This document shows, piece by piece, positions 47,313 through 62,300 of a stretch of 64,000 bases of DNA. A program made the translations under genes and the position numbers. The notes beneath the pieces are model-generated. The model was not told where the DNA came from. It did not search any database and worked only from the letters and a program-made list of their open reading frames with translations. This DNA is from Asterias rubens (taxonomy: Eukaryota > Echinodermata > Asteroidea > Forcipulatida > Asteriidae): contig NC_047068.1 in assembly GCF_902459465.1 (NCBI RefSeq), positions 21,661,195 to 21,725,194 of the forward strand, in the 5' to 3' direction. Positions within the stretch are counted from its first letter, which is position 1. Each line of letters opens with the position of its first letter.

Positions 47313-50300
47313 ATGGGAGGGTTGACAAGTATCCAGCGATCCAATGTCCAGGAACTCGACATTAATGCGTCATCTGCTTACAGATACCCTCCAAAGACAG
47401 GTAAATCTTCTTTGGTAAAACATTTTCTTTTTCAATTTCAGGAAGACTCCGGAAACGTCGTCCGATTACGTTGTAAATTGTGAAACAACGATTAAACCAA
47501 CGACGTGACACATCATTTCTTCTTTCCTTTCTTTTTTCCTAAACGGAAATGTTTCCGTATGGCACCACCACTTTTTCATGCTTATTTAGCCATGGACACT
47601 TTCGGAACAGAAAGAAGGAAAAAAGTTCACGGGTTTACAAATAACTTCACGGGTTTACAAATAACTAACACCATGTATGTACACACGGGGTCAGGGGGTT
47701 TACAGAAGGTAATGTGGTGAAAAGACTTCTCTTGAAATATTATTCCATGAAATGCTTTACTTTTTGAGAAAACATTAAAATTATCGAGAATTACGGATTT
47801 ATTCAAAACACATGTCATGACACGGCGAAACATGCGGAAACAAGGGTGGGTTTTCCCTACTTCTAGAAACTATAATAAGGAAGGCTCCCCTGTGAGCCTT
47901 AATAATAACAGGGGTCTAATATTTTGGGCCTCCTTAACGCTATACGTTTTGCAAATCAGCGTTGATAGGTGAAAGTTTGCAATAACTGAAGTTTCTTTTG
48001 TACTACACTACCAAAACTTTCCCCACATACTCGATATACATTCTGTTCATAATGCTTGTATTTCCTTTTTGTTGAGTGAAATTAAAAACATTGTAAAAAA
48101 ATGCAATTTTCTGCGCGGTACTCACTGTTGTTTTTCTGCTGCATCGCACGTTTTTTGACTTCTCAATAAGCTCAACGCTTTATATTTTTGGTCACTCAAT
48201 CACCAAGTCCAAGCGTTGTACACCAGCCTACTCGCCGAACTGCCGTACCACGACCGAGTTGGACTAAACCATTTTGTATCATTATAGTCCACTTTTAAAA
48301 TATCTTTCTAACCATATATGCATTTCATAACAAATGGTTTCAAATGCTTTTCAAAGACCAACTCGTTCGATCCAAGTCACGGGTTCCTTTATCAAAGAAT
48401 CAGCAGTTACAGAAGAAGCAGGGAATTCCGCGGTTTTACACATTGGAACATCTTGAGTTTAGACTTTGTGTTGTTTTTCTGTTGCTTTGTAACCTTAGGA
48501 AAAAGGTGCCTGATATAAATGCTGATATGTATGTATGTTTGTATGGATTTCACGGGTTAGCATGGTATTTTTGCTGGTGCATTTACTCTTCATTAATAGG
48601 CATTCTTCGCTTACACAGCTGCATGTAATGCAGAAATTAAATTCAGCGTTTGCACAGTAAGCAGAGAAGACTTTGCCGTCCAATCCCCCATGACATGTGG
48701 TTAAGAGGGGACATGGCTTTAACAGCATGTCTGTGCTTCAGAGTGCAGAGTGCTTCAAAATGGACATCAAAATACAACTACAATCAATTCACTTGATGAG
48801 CGGACGGGGACAGCTTGACTGTTTTAAAACATTTTTTAAAACATTTTTTTTTCTTTTACCGATGTCCCCACACTCCAGAGGCTAGGCTTACGAAGCTATT
48901 AAAATATATAGTTCAAGTATAACAAGTTACCTGGTAATGAGCAAAGGAGAGCTGTTGATGGTCTAACACATTGTGAGAAAAGACTCCCTCTGAAGTCACA
49001 AAGGATTTGAGAAAAGAGATAATTGCTCAGTAAAGTATTTAAACTTACGCTGTTTACAGATAATAATCCAATATTACTTGCTCAGGTAAACTAGGATTTT
49101 AAAAACTTTAAAGTCCTTTTTATAGCATGTAGTTGAGGCATACATGTATCCTTTACTGTCCTGGAAACAAAAAAACACATACATGGCAACTGTGCTTTCC
49201 TCATAGGATGGCTGAGGCATTTCCTTAACTATTCTAGGAATACAAAATACATGTTGACTTATGTTTTCTTCCTAGGGTAGTTGAGGCATTGTCTTAACTA
49301 TCCTAGGAATAAAAAATACATGTTAACTTCTGTTTTTCTTCCTAGGATGGTTGAGGCATTTCCTCAACCATCCTGGGAATAAATAAAAAACATGTTAACT
49401 GTGTTTTTTATTCCTAGGATGGTTAAGGAAATGCCTCAACCATCATAGGAAGAAAAATACATGTTAACTGTTTTTTTTTCTAGGATGGTTTATGCATTTC
49501 CCCAACCATTCTATGAACAATAAAGACATGTTAACTGTGTTTTTCCTCTTAGGATGGTTTGGGCATTTCCTTAACTATCATGTATATTGACTGTGTTTCT
49601 CCTCCTAGGATATTTTAGGCATGATCTCAACTTTCCTAAGTCTGTTTATTGTTTTGCCCCCTTGATGGGTAGGTTAGGCAACAGTAAGTGTTGAAGAACT
49701 GACATTTATTAAAATCCTGGAAAAAATTCAATCAAACTAGTAAGGAGGATTCCTTTTTAGTGAAATGTCTGAAAACTGTACCAGTTTTTATTGAGTCAAG
49801 AATAATGTTATTATATTTTATATAGTGGATTTTCTTGAGTAGGCTTAGGCTTGCAGTTTGTTGTCTCCATTCTAAGGTTTTCCATTGTAGATCTTGAAAC
49901 ATTTTGGATACACTGTCCGTTTGGTGGTACTTATGGAGGACAAACATGGCTGCACACGTTGGATTTTTTCTAGATAAGGGTATTCTGAGACAGAAGATAG
50001 ACAGTCGCCTCCCAGTTGGTATTGGGTATTTGTAATCTTGCGTCGATGGGTAAACTTCATGATGTGGCATCTTTTAATGTTGAACTGCATCTGCCAGTCA
50101 ACTGACCATTGATGAAGACGGTTGAGATCCTGCTGTATGATGTCACTGTCATTGATGCATGAGCTGGATCTACAAATTAGGCAGTCATCTGCAAACAGAC
50201 GTAGTTTAGAGGTAATCCCGGTTTGCAAGTCATTGATAAATACATGTATGGGGAAGATGAGTGGCCCTAGAACAGTTCCCTGTGGAACCCCAGATATTAC

Positions 50301-53300
50301 TGGGACCCAGTCTGAAGACTGGCCATCTGTGGCAACCATGACAACACGTTGGAAGCGCTGTGGCAAAAAGTTTTGAGTCCATGAAAGCAGAGGTCCCAAA
50401 ACTCCGTAGTGATCAAGTTTACAGATAAGGCGTTGATAGGGCACTTGGTCAAAGGCTTTGGAAAAGTCAAGCACAATCGCATCCACCTGCTCATGATTTA
50501 TATCGATGGATTTCGCCAAGTCATCTGCTGTTATGATTAGTTGGGTTTCGCAAGAACGCCCTCAACGAAAGCCATGCTAAGCATCAACAATGATGTCGTG
50601 ATTGTTGAAGTGGGCCATGATGTTGCTAAAGACGAAGGCTCTAGGAGCTTACAACAGATGGAAGTAATCAACTTAGGACAATAGTTGGATGGTATACTCT
50701 TATCCCCCTTCTTGAAGATAGGCGAGATGTTTGCAACACGCCAGTCAGTTGGTAAAGTGCCTGTGACCAGGAATTTTTGAAAGACAAAGGTCAAAATTGC
50801 TGCAATCTCGATGGCAATGTCTTTCTTTCTTTCAGGTAGTTGTTAACTACTACCTGGGTTAAAACTGACCTTTTCTCATTTCTTGTTTCCTAGGATGCTA
50901 TTTTGGCAGTTATTTCAGTATGGGTGGACAGCGATTCGACACACCACAACCAGAAGCGTATCTCTTTGGTGAGAACTCTGATCTGAACTATCTATGCTCA
51001 AGACCAGCACACGTAAGCAAAACTTCCAAATCTCTCACTTTGTCTGATTGTGTGGATTTTTTTGTTAGAATTGAAGTTAAACAAATCCCAACAGTGAAAA
51101 TGCACGTGTTTACATGCCTTGAATCTAAGGGAAAATCCATAAGACCAAATGCTTGCTGCTCAAAATGTTTTGGGGCCTAGAGTTGTTTGAAAGGGTTTGA
51201 TACCTTTTTGTATGTTTTGGCCATGACATGAATCCCTACCCACTGTGAATGAAGATGTTTAAAATATAATTTATCAGATAGAAGTTTCAGCTTCATTAGG
51301 CCTAGGCGTCAAGATTATTAGAAAAAAAGTGAAAATCACAGAGTGAATGTTTTCAGGAGAGTCGCGTAATTCTGATTTACATGCTAACATAATTTTCCTC
51401 TCACCTGAGACGAAATTTGTTTTACTCATTTCTCAAAAACTACAATACAACACCTTAGCAAGTAATATTTTAAGAGAAGCTTTCTACCATCATTATCTTC
51501 GAAGTGTGGTGTAAGTTTTATGTAAACTTGTAAACTTGTGTTTCGTATAAAAAGTACACAGACCCTTTTACAGAGCCAGAAAAGTTCAACATGCTTATTA
51601 TTTTTATTTGAACAAGCATACAGTATAAGAGAAGGTTTATCTCTTTGTCTGTATTGGGATACGATACATTTGAACACAACTTGTTTTTTTAAAGATATTA
51701 CAAAGAGGTTCTATTAAAGGGAATCAAAGTGTGTTGAAGAGGTTTTCAACTAGTGGTTTAAACCCGTCGAGGCCTGGTTTTTGATAATTTTACCGAGACG
51801 AAGTCAAGGTAAATTATCAAGAACCAGGCTTCGGCGGGGTTAAACCACTAGTTGAAAAACAGTTCAACACTTTGATTCCCATTCATAAATACCTTTTTGG
51901 TAAAATAATTGTTCAATTATTTCTTTCAACACAACACCCCTCCTGCTATGAAATTGTAAGGCCCTCAGGTAAACAACTCTTTATATAAGGAGATTGCTGT
52001 GGGCGTATCGCGATGTGGCACAACTGTTTCAGCCGTTGCTCTCAACCAATAGGAATGAAGAAACTGACTTATAAGCACGGGTGCAAGCTTGCGTGTCACA
52101 CCCATGTTTCAACACTTTTACTGGTGTTATATCATTCGTTCATGCCCACTGTCTTAGGTATTTATGAATATTCAATTAAAAAACACACGACTACTGGACT
52201 TGTCCAGTGATGAGTTTACAGGCTTGACTCCGAAACTATTGGCCTGAAGCCTGTGGTCTAGTGTAACATTCGAGCCCTGGATTACATTGTAATAGATGGT
52301 TTGACTATTAAATTGTTCTTTTTTGTTTTCCCGCCATCAAATAGTTCCAGTACACGTCACTCCAGCCGAATGAGCCAACCAAGACCCTGAAAAGTCTGGT
52401 GAACATCAGGAAAGATTCTTTGAAACTAGTCAAGACAGTTAGGTAAGAAAACTCTTGTCACTAACCCCTGAAAGGGAACAACTGAAACGCAGTCTGATTG
52501 GCTACGCAAAAATTGAGTGGGGCACCAGTCACAGCGACGTAAACTGAATGTAATTTTGTCTGGTAACCTGTTTCTGTTACAAAATACTTTTCTGTGCTTT
52601 ACATGGAACTGGACCCTGAAGTGACTACCTGTTGAAAACCCTCAAGCACCAATTGGTCGTGTGACAAAACTGATGTATTTTGACGCAGTCCACTTTAAAA
52701 TGAATCATGTTTTTACCCAGTCATCCTCAACTAAATACAGTTATACTTTTATCAAAAGATCAGGAAGAATGAGATGGGATTCGTTGCTCTATGACTCAAG
52801 CTCTGGTGTTTTTGATAAGCAGAGTGTAGGTTTGAGTCCCGGTCATTACACTTGTGTCTTTCAGCAAGACACTTAACCATGATGCTTTGCCCACGTATGG
52901 GAATAAAGCCGTTGGTCGTGTTTGTTGTGTGATGCATGTAAAAGCCCCAGTGCACGAAAAGAGAAGGGGTTTGCCCTGTGTTTCTGTTTTGATAGGCTGC
53001 ATATTGCGTCACAGTACCTTGTAAACCATAACATGGTGCTTCTAAATGTAAAAAAAAGTAGGTCTCATAATTCAAATATTGTCCCACACACCTTGCGGGA
53101 AAATACTCTATGTTAAAGCACCTTGAGCGTCACTGAGTGACGGATATGAGCGCTATTCTGAAGCCACTAATATTTATGATTATTATTACCAGGGTTGTAG
53201 CTACATGTAGACCAATTGTAGTGGTGGGCTATAAATCCAACTTTGTCCACCAAGGGCGAGCTGACCAACAAAATAATTCATGTTTAATAATGGGGCCATT

Positions 53301-56300
53301 ATTTCTGAAGTGCAAGCTTCAGGCATGATGCCAAGTTTCCAAACTGTTTATGCAATGGGGCCATGCGCTTAAGTTAATCATCCTTTTGACTGTGTTCTTT
53401 CTCTGTGACATCAGATGCTCCTTATCATTAGCTGTTTCTCAGATCAATAGTGTACATAGTAGACAATATTATGATTTTTTGGGGGGGAAAATTTGTGCTG
53501 GGCGGCACAATGTATTTTGCTCAGAGTGCTGGAGAAAATGGCTAAGTTCTGGGCAGGCCCACCCAGCACCGCCCACCGTGGCTACAACATTGGACATAAC
53601 TGTATTATTCATAATGGTTGGTTTGTGCTGAGTTGTGCATCGGTTCTTTGCTGTGCCACAAGGGTTTTCCAGACCATCCGGTTTTTCTCCCTCGTGAAAA
53701 ATCAGACACTTTCGATCTCTGGCTAGGCTCTGTAGTCAAAATGGGTTGATGTGGCTGGCTGCTTCTCAAAACACGTTGTCATCGCGTCCTTCCCAGTTCA
53801 ACTCTCAGCTGCCAGTAAGGATGATTCGCCTCCCAAATTATTATTAATTATATGACTGCATTTATTTTACAGAGACGGGGAGGAAGGAGATGATAACCAA
53901 TACTCCATAGAGTTTATATTTGATGCTGAGGCAAGAACAGCGATCACTGTACACTTCTTTGCTCGTGAGGAGATAGAGAGCAACCATGCAGTGTGAGTAA
54001 AAACTATAATCATTAGATTACTATAGACACCCTTCCTTAGAGACACTCGACACTATTGGTAATTGTCAAAGACCAGTCTTCTCACTTGGTGTATCTCAAC
54101 ATATGCGCATAAAATAACAAACCTGTGGAAATTTGAGCTCAATTGGTCGCTGAGGTTACGAGGTATTAATGAAAGAAAAAACAACCTTGTCTTACGAAGT
54201 TGTGTGCTTTCAGATGCTTGATTTTGAGACCTCAAAATCTAATTCTGAGGTATCGAAATCAAATTCTTTAAAAATTATTTCTTTCTCGAAAACTATGTCA
54301 CTTCAGAGGGAGCTGTTTCTCACAATGTTTTATACTACCAACCTCTCCCCATTACTCTTTACCAAGTAAGGTTTTATGCTAATAATTGTTTGAGTAATTA
54401 CCAATAGTGTCCACTGCCTTTAATAATACAGGCCTGATACTTCACAAAGGCAACAAAGGCGATTTTTATTTGTATTCATGGTTTATTTAAATACTGCAAT
54501 ACAGTGGGTAAAAGCCGAAATAAACGATATACAAAAATTATTACTAAAAATATTACATATATTAAAAAAAAAAAAAAAGGACATATCAAAAATATAAACA
54601 CCCAGGCAACAAATTTGTGACAGAAAAACATTCAAAAGAGCAAAAAAACATTTTGATTAGATTAAAATTCAACCATTGCCTTGATGCCCCGTGGTCATTG
54701 CCTTGGTGCCTTTGAAATGCTGTATAGAAATTAAAACTCCTGATAGAGTGGCCCTTTACCAAGGAGAACATGCCTTGGTGCCATTGCCCTTTAACAATTG
54801 AAGAATACAGGCTTGATAATACATGTAGTAATGATATTTTAAATGTATGGTGCCCCCTTTACGTACAAATGATAAAGAAGCAAAGGTCTTGGTTTTGAAT
54901 CTCACCTGAGTAAAATTCCTGGGATTTTATTTTACAGAACTCTGGGAAAGTATTGAGTGTTCAGTGCTGACACACATTGGTGTAAGGGTGTGACCAAACA
55001 ATATTGTTTATCCCGCGGATAAAAATATAAAATGGTCTTTATACATTTGGTAATGACTCTGAAGACTAATGGAATTAAATCTTACTATGTAATACGTACA
55101 GCAGGTTTGGATTGAATATTTTATTTTGAGAAGTATTTCACTTCGATGTACTACAGTTAAGGGCAAAGATACACTTTTTGTCCCTCAAAATTTGAATATA
55201 AAAAGCGTTACCGGTAATTGTTCTCAGACTGTGTCTTCGTTTAGGGATGATTCTTTCTGCGTGGACATATTCACTCGGCGATGTCTCACAAGCGTTTCCA
55301 CCTTTTGAAATGAAATTTTCACACGTTAGTTTCATTGTATACTTGTAAACTACATTTATATAGGATTAAAACAGTCGTGCGGTAATAAAAAAAAGTTAAC
55401 AATGCCTTCAACATCTATTTAGATTGTTATTATTAAGCTCAAACACCACCAGTTATCCAGCATTCTCCTGAAGACGAGCAGAGTATACTGTTTGAAATGT
55501 CGAGACCATCGGGCTCTTTTCAGAGCCAACACCCCCGCAAAAGAGATTTTACACATGGTTGTACCCGCAAGTTTACTATTGATATTTATAATTATAGTTA
55601 CTCTTTTTAATATTAATGTCTTATATCTACTTTTCAGATACACTGCCCGAGATCCCTCACTGAGATCTGAAACATTCCATTATGAGCGAGGTTCCAGTCA
55701 GACATTCTACCAGCCGGCGTTCACCTTTGACCCCTCTGTGTTTGATGAGGACGAGGTAAACTCACTCACCTTTAATCCCATCCAGTACCAATTTCATAAA
55801 GCTGTTTAGCAGAACACACTGCTTGACAAAAGTGTTTGCTAAGCCAAATTTTAGTGGGGCATCAGCCAGTCACAACAATGTAAACCTAGCGTAATTTTGG
55901 CTGGTAAACTGTTTCTGTTAAGCAACTCTTTTTGTGTGCTTCCAGGCTTAATGAAATTGGGCTCTGTACAGTGAACCCTCTACAACTTTCCAACCCTGAA
56001 CATCTGACGTCACATTTCTAGGCTCGTAAATTACGCCACAGGTCGGCCTTGACCCTACATCAATCCCGTTCATAATCACCTTTAACCTCGCATTCATTTC
56101 ACCTCGAGATTTCGCAGTCAAATCTTGTGTACATACGAACATATAAAACAAATGCAAGCTGATGCATGCAGACGACCAATAGTTGCCAAACATCACCCCA
56201 AACAAATTTGCTAAGCAGTATTTCCTGCTTGACAGCTTTATGAAATTGGGTCCTGTAAGAAGTGACCAGTCTGAGCCAGTGAGTTGTGGGCATGCATGTG

Positions 56301-59300
56301 ACAGAAGCCCGGTTCATACTTGTGAATGCGAAGCGAATGTTGACGTCACATCTCAGATTTCGCAGCGAATGCTTCGCAGAAGTTGATCAAAGCTCCACTG
56401 TTGTGGATTATTCGTTGCGAATTTGGGACACTAAAATTTGTATTCGCTTGAAGTATGAACCGGGCTTTAATGATTCTACCAATAGCGTAAATCCACTTTT
56501 TGATCTGACTCGATCCTCTTTCCTCTAGTTTGTGTACACTGCGGGTAAGGATGTCATTCCAATCGTCATCCACTGCATCGTTGAGGAAGGAGATGAGCAC
56601 GCTGGACACAGCCACGCCCTCTTTGCTACCCTGGAGCAGAACATGGAGACAACGTTTACCATCAAGCCCCTCAAGCAGAAACAGATGGTGGATGGTGTGT
56701 ACTACATGCTGCAAGAGATATTTGGCATTGAGAATAAGGCAACAGGGGATGCTAAGGTTAGATATAATAGTATTAATAATCAAAATAATAATAAGTTTTT
56801 GTAGCGCTTTCGCACATGAAGGGTGTCTCAAAGTGCTTCCAACATTAATACCCCTAGTCACTGTGCCGCAAGTCATTCCTTCAACCATCTCAGCTCCCTG
56901 GGGAGTATACAGCCCAGTGTAACAAATATGCGTTACTCGGCTAAATCCATCACAAGAACCATCTCTGCCCTCACAGGTACCCATTTACCCCTAGGTGGAG
57001 AGAAGCAATTACAGTTAGGTGTCTTGCTCAGGGACACAAGTGTCACGACTCTCGGACCCACACTCTGCCGAACAGAATCACAAGAGCTTGAGTTTGGTGC
57101 TCTTATCCACTCAGCCACAACAGAGTTCTAGGCCAACGGACCCAAGCTTTGGTGTTGTCAGCAGCAGAGTGTGGGTTCGAAACCTGGTCATGGCACTTGT
57201 GCCCTTGAGCAAGGTACTTACTCATAATTGCTTCGTAAAAAGTTGTGAAGATATTGCATTCTGCTCCACCAACCAGGCTCCTACAGTGGTTGATACCCAA
57301 ACCTACATCCTTATGAATTTTGAAGGGGGTAACCTTGTAGTAATATTCATACTTATATTTCTATACTTGTATATTAATTCATGTTATTGTGTGAATAGAA
57401 ATTCCCTATTTGTGTTTAGCTCATTACTGGGGTGTTTATTAACCAAGTTTCTAGTGTATTTATTATAAATTTCTTACCCTAACACTTTTCTGGTCAGATT
57501 TTGAAATAAGTTTTTGTATTTTTATTGTCAGGATTTTGGACTGTTGGTAATTGTCAAAGACTAGCCTTCACAGTGAGTTAGTATCTCAACATATGCATCA
57601 AATAACAAACCTGTGAAAATTTGAGCTCAATCGGTCATCGAACTTGCGAGATAGTAATGAAAGAAAAAAACACCCTTTTTATACGAAGTTGTGTGCGTTT
57701 AGATGGTTGATTTCGAGACCTCAAGTTCTAAATCTGAGGTCTCGAAATCAAATTTGTGGAAAATTACTTCTTTCTCAAAAACTATGGCACTTCAGAGGGT
57801 GCCGTTTCTCACAATGTTTTATACCATCAACCTCTCCCCATTACTCGTCACCAACAAAGGTTTTGTGCTAATAATTATTTTGAGTAATTACCAATAGTGT
57901 CCACTGCCTTTAAGTAAGTTTTCATGTACATTTTAATATTTGTATACAACTTACCTTTTATTTTTTTTCTGTAGTGTTTCTTTGTACATTATTATAGCCT
58001 TTTTAAATTGTAGTGCATCAAGGGAGCTGTGATCCAGAATGCGCAATATAAATGCTGTTTTTTAAAGTATTATTATGATTATTATTTATTGTAGACTGTC
58101 GAGGAAGATGAGTTTGCTGACGATGTTGGCTCGGATTGTGTCATCTGTATGTCTGATGCCCGAGATACCCTCATCCTACCCTGCAGGCATCTGTGTCTCT
58201 GTAGCACATGTGGTGAGCTGATTAATCTCTTACTTCAAAAACTCCTTCACTTTCACCATTTAGAGACCACTTATTTTTGTTTAATCATCACAAAACAACT
58301 AGACATTACTAGTATCATTCATTTATTCAATCAAATTTTGTCAGTAAAAATATCATCAGAAATAACATGAAACAGAAAAAGTTAGTTTTGTGTTTCGAAG
58401 TTGGTATACTATGTTACCATACTACATTGGACAATTTGATATCCGAGCGTGAACTTTACTTTGACCTCTTTATTGGTTATAATAATACTCCTGATTCAAT
58501 GAATGTTGAAGGGCTTGATCTTTTATTATATTGTTAATAATACATTTGTAATATGTTTATGTATAGGTTTGTTGTTTCGAATGTTTTAAATTTTTATGTG
58601 TATATTGTAGAAGCTTTTCTGTAGAATATTTTACATTTAAAGGCAGTGGACACTATTGGTAATTACTCAAAATAATTATCATCATAAAACCTTTCTTGAT
58701 TACGAGTAATGAGGAGAGGTTGATAGTATAAAACATTGTGAGAAACGGCCCCCTCTGAAGTAATGTAGTTTTCGAGAAAGAAGTAATTTTTCACGAATTT
58801 GATTTCGAGACCTCAGATTTAGAATTTGAGGTCTCGAAATCAAGCATCTGAAAGCACACAACTTCGTGTGACAAGGGTGTTTTTTTCTTTCATTATTATC
58901 TCGCAACTTCGACGACTGATTGAGCCCAAATTTTCACAGGTTTACTATTTTATGCATATGTTGAGATACACCAACTGTGAAGACTAGTCTTTGACAATTA
59001 CCAATAGTGTCCACTGTCTTTAAATAGTATTAGTCCTATATTTTAATTGGTCGGGTATTTAGCTATTGATTCATAAAGCACTTTATAAAAGGTGTTTATT
59101 ATTGTTAATATTATGTGAATGGAAGTAGGTTAAACCTTGTGGCTGTTTGTGGCTGCTATGGGCATTTTGGTACAAACCGTTTTGGCTGCTATGGTCTCTA
59201 AAGGGTTAACATTGTGTCCCTTACTCCTTGAACAGGGCAGGGAAAATACTTTTATTTTCCTTGGTTTTGGTTTCTCAGAAAAATAAAAATAAATAAGAAA

Positions 59301-62300
59301 TAAAACAAAAGGGACAAAGTCTTGCTGTTCCTTACGGTTTTTGTCCTTCCTGTAAACAGTGAATGAGTACTTGGTTTTTCAACGACAGGTTTTCATTGTG
59401 TTTCAACTGCACTATGGAGCCAGCTGCTTTTTGGTTTCTGAGTTGTACAATGAAAAAGAAAAAACAGTACAAAGTCTTGATGTGCCTAATACTGTTTTGT
59501 CTTTTCGACAAACGGCAATTGGGAACCTGGTATTTCAATGAGTGATTTTTGTTTCATTTCAGCTGATTCTCTGCGCTATCAAGCCAGTTGCTGTCCTATC
59601 TGCCGTGCACGTAAGTTTACTACCGACCCCCCCCCCCCCCCCCATATCCTCTAGAATCAATGGGTAATTCTGGAAAAATAAGTAGATTGTCTTGTCCAAA
59701 GTGAACAAATTTGCCGTATATTTTAATCGCATAAAGGCATTTGTCACCCGAAATCCAAAAATGTTTGATGATCATGATTTGTCTTTTCTTCGTAGCTTTC
59801 CGAGCCCTTCTCCAAATCAGGGCTCTGAGGAAGATTGGATCAGTCGTTCCCACCCCTACTGATGATGACCATCTTGTAAGTATTACTGCCTCTAGACTTA
59901 TTGTTAAGCGCTCCTTAAATGCATCCACAAACTATAAATTTGAGTGTATACTTTAAAAAAAATTGTTTTGTGTTTGTATCCATCAGGCCTGATACTTCAT
60001 GGATGCAACGAAGGCGATTGCCTCCATGTCCCCTGGTCATTGCCTTGGTGCCCTTTAATTGCCCCAGTACAAATTTACAATTTCATCATAGGGTGCCCTT
60101 TACCAAGAAGAAAATGCCTTGGTGCCCTTGGCCTTTCAAAAACGAAGCATACAGCCCTGATCCACGTTTTATATATTTTGATATTTTGGTTTAACAGTCT
60201 TTTTACATCTATCTGATCATTGTCTGGGAAAAGCATAAAAGCACCATGCTTCACTTTGTTCCTACATGTTGGCTATGATCGTAAAATAGTGAATGAGTTA
60301 TAGGTTCTTGATATTCCAAAGATGTGTGTTTTTGTTGCGTTTTTCTTATGTGACATTAATGCTTCAAACCTACACAATAATTTAATCGTAAAATAACCAA
60401 ATAACCTGTATTTTTCTTTGTAACTTCTATCATGAAATAAATGTTTATTGAATTGAATTGAAATTGATCAACGTTAAATAGTAGCCTATCATGTAATAAA
60501 TCAAAGTCAGGCATTGTGTGTGTGTTGATATTGATATTTTTTGGCCTAGCGGTTAAAGCCATTATACACTTTCAGTAAACAGTATTGTCCAAGTCCCACA
60601 CTTCGTGTATCACAACTTATATATAAAATAACAAACCTGTGAAAATTTAGTCTCAATCGGTCATCGGAGTCGGGAGAAAATAACGGGAAAACCCACTCTT
60701 GTTTCCGCGCGTTTCGCCGTGTCATGACATGTGTTTAAAATAAATCCGTAATTCTCGCTATCGAGAATTGATATTGTTTTAATGTTCTCTCAAAAAGTAA
60801 AGCATTTCATGGAACAATATTTCATGAGAAGTCTTTCACCATTACCTTCTGTAAACTCTGTGAACTTTTTTTTTTTTTCTGTACCGAAAGTGTATAATGG
60901 CTTTAAGAGCACCAGACTCAAGCTCTGGTGTTTCTGATCAGCAGAGTGTGGGTTTGAGTCCCGGTCATTGTACTTGTGTCATTGAGATCAATATTTGACC
61001 ATGATTGCTTTGGCCTTCGGATCGGACATTAAGCCATAGGTTTGGTGTACTAGGATTCATAGTGTGTTTAGAATAACCTAGAACACTTATTTTGAAAGAG
61101 TAGGTGTTAAACCCTTGTGATTGTTGTTCACACAGCAAGCCCCTCTTGTTTACAGTTTTTCCTCAGGTTTTCATAATACAGTGATTGGAGTATCTGCATT
61201 GTTGTCTCCGCCCCCCCCCCCCCCCCCCACCCCACTTTTGAACTCTGTATCCAGCTGCAACCGTTTTTCAAAGAGTATTAATCAGTTCGAGACACAACTC
61301 AAATCGCATTTATCTTCTGATGCCTTGTAATAGGTTTAATATTAGTTTGGTATTTGCCTATTGGTGCTTTTGGTGCTTTTTAATGTTAATTTGATTGCTC
61401 TGATGTTTTGTTTGTAAAGCGCACTGATATTTCTTTGAGATGTGAAATGCGCTATTTACGAATAAGATCTAATCATGATTATATTTTAAATTGGTTATGT
61501 GATCTATGGTTTCTTAACCAAAAATGTGTAATGATAATAAATTGTTTCCATTATTTTTTACTTTAACTATAACTTATTAACTGTGTACTTTGTATTAAAT
61601 TAAAACCCTTGTTTTCCTTGCTCAGACAAGTCAGGAGAATGTCCCTGCTGGTTATGAAGCCATTCCATTGGGAGAAGCCCTCAATGGTCCAAGCACACCC
61701 AGGACGGGTGCTGAAGGTAAAAGCTATAAGCGTTTCTACCAACTGCGTGTAATTGTTTATTCTCAAAATTTTTAATAATAAATTTTTCTGTTATTTTGGT
61801 CCATAGCCACCAAGTTGTCCTGAATTAGAAACTTTGATTGGCTATAATTATCCCGCTTTTTTCTTGATCCTTCCCTTAATCCCTTTCCCCCCTTTTTTTA
61901 TTTTAATAAATGGATATGTTTTTATTTGTACTTGTTTATGCCTCTGAAGAAGGTCCGGTTTGGACGAAAGCTAAGACCATCTACCCTATTAATATATATG
62001 TTTTTACCCTGTATATTTCTTATTGTAGTGTTGTGCCAGTAAAGAAGAATAATACAAAAATTACAAATAAATACATGGACTACGCCAACTGATCATTATT
62101 TATATACTAGTACTGTATGTTATTGTACATACTATATTTTTTAAATATATATATTTATCTTTTTTAGTACCATGTAGATTTGTTTTCCACAATACTGTGC
62201 CAGTAAAGAAACCTCATAAAAACGATCACAAGAAACCATAAAACTACACTACAACCACTAATCTTGTGTGCTTTGTTTTTCCTTGTGATATTTGCAGCCG

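Noticed and set aside
49128..49680. CRISPR-like array
   Set aside because: The repeats are variable, units are hairpins with similar spacers, no cas genes, and the DNA is clearly animal.
56346..56984. 212-residue minus-strand frame
   Set aside because: Antisense of MGRN1 exon 6 joined to the antisense SINE.
61200..61330. Short coding exon with Pro run
   Set aside because: The prolines come from a C-tract and the rest matches a LINE tail.
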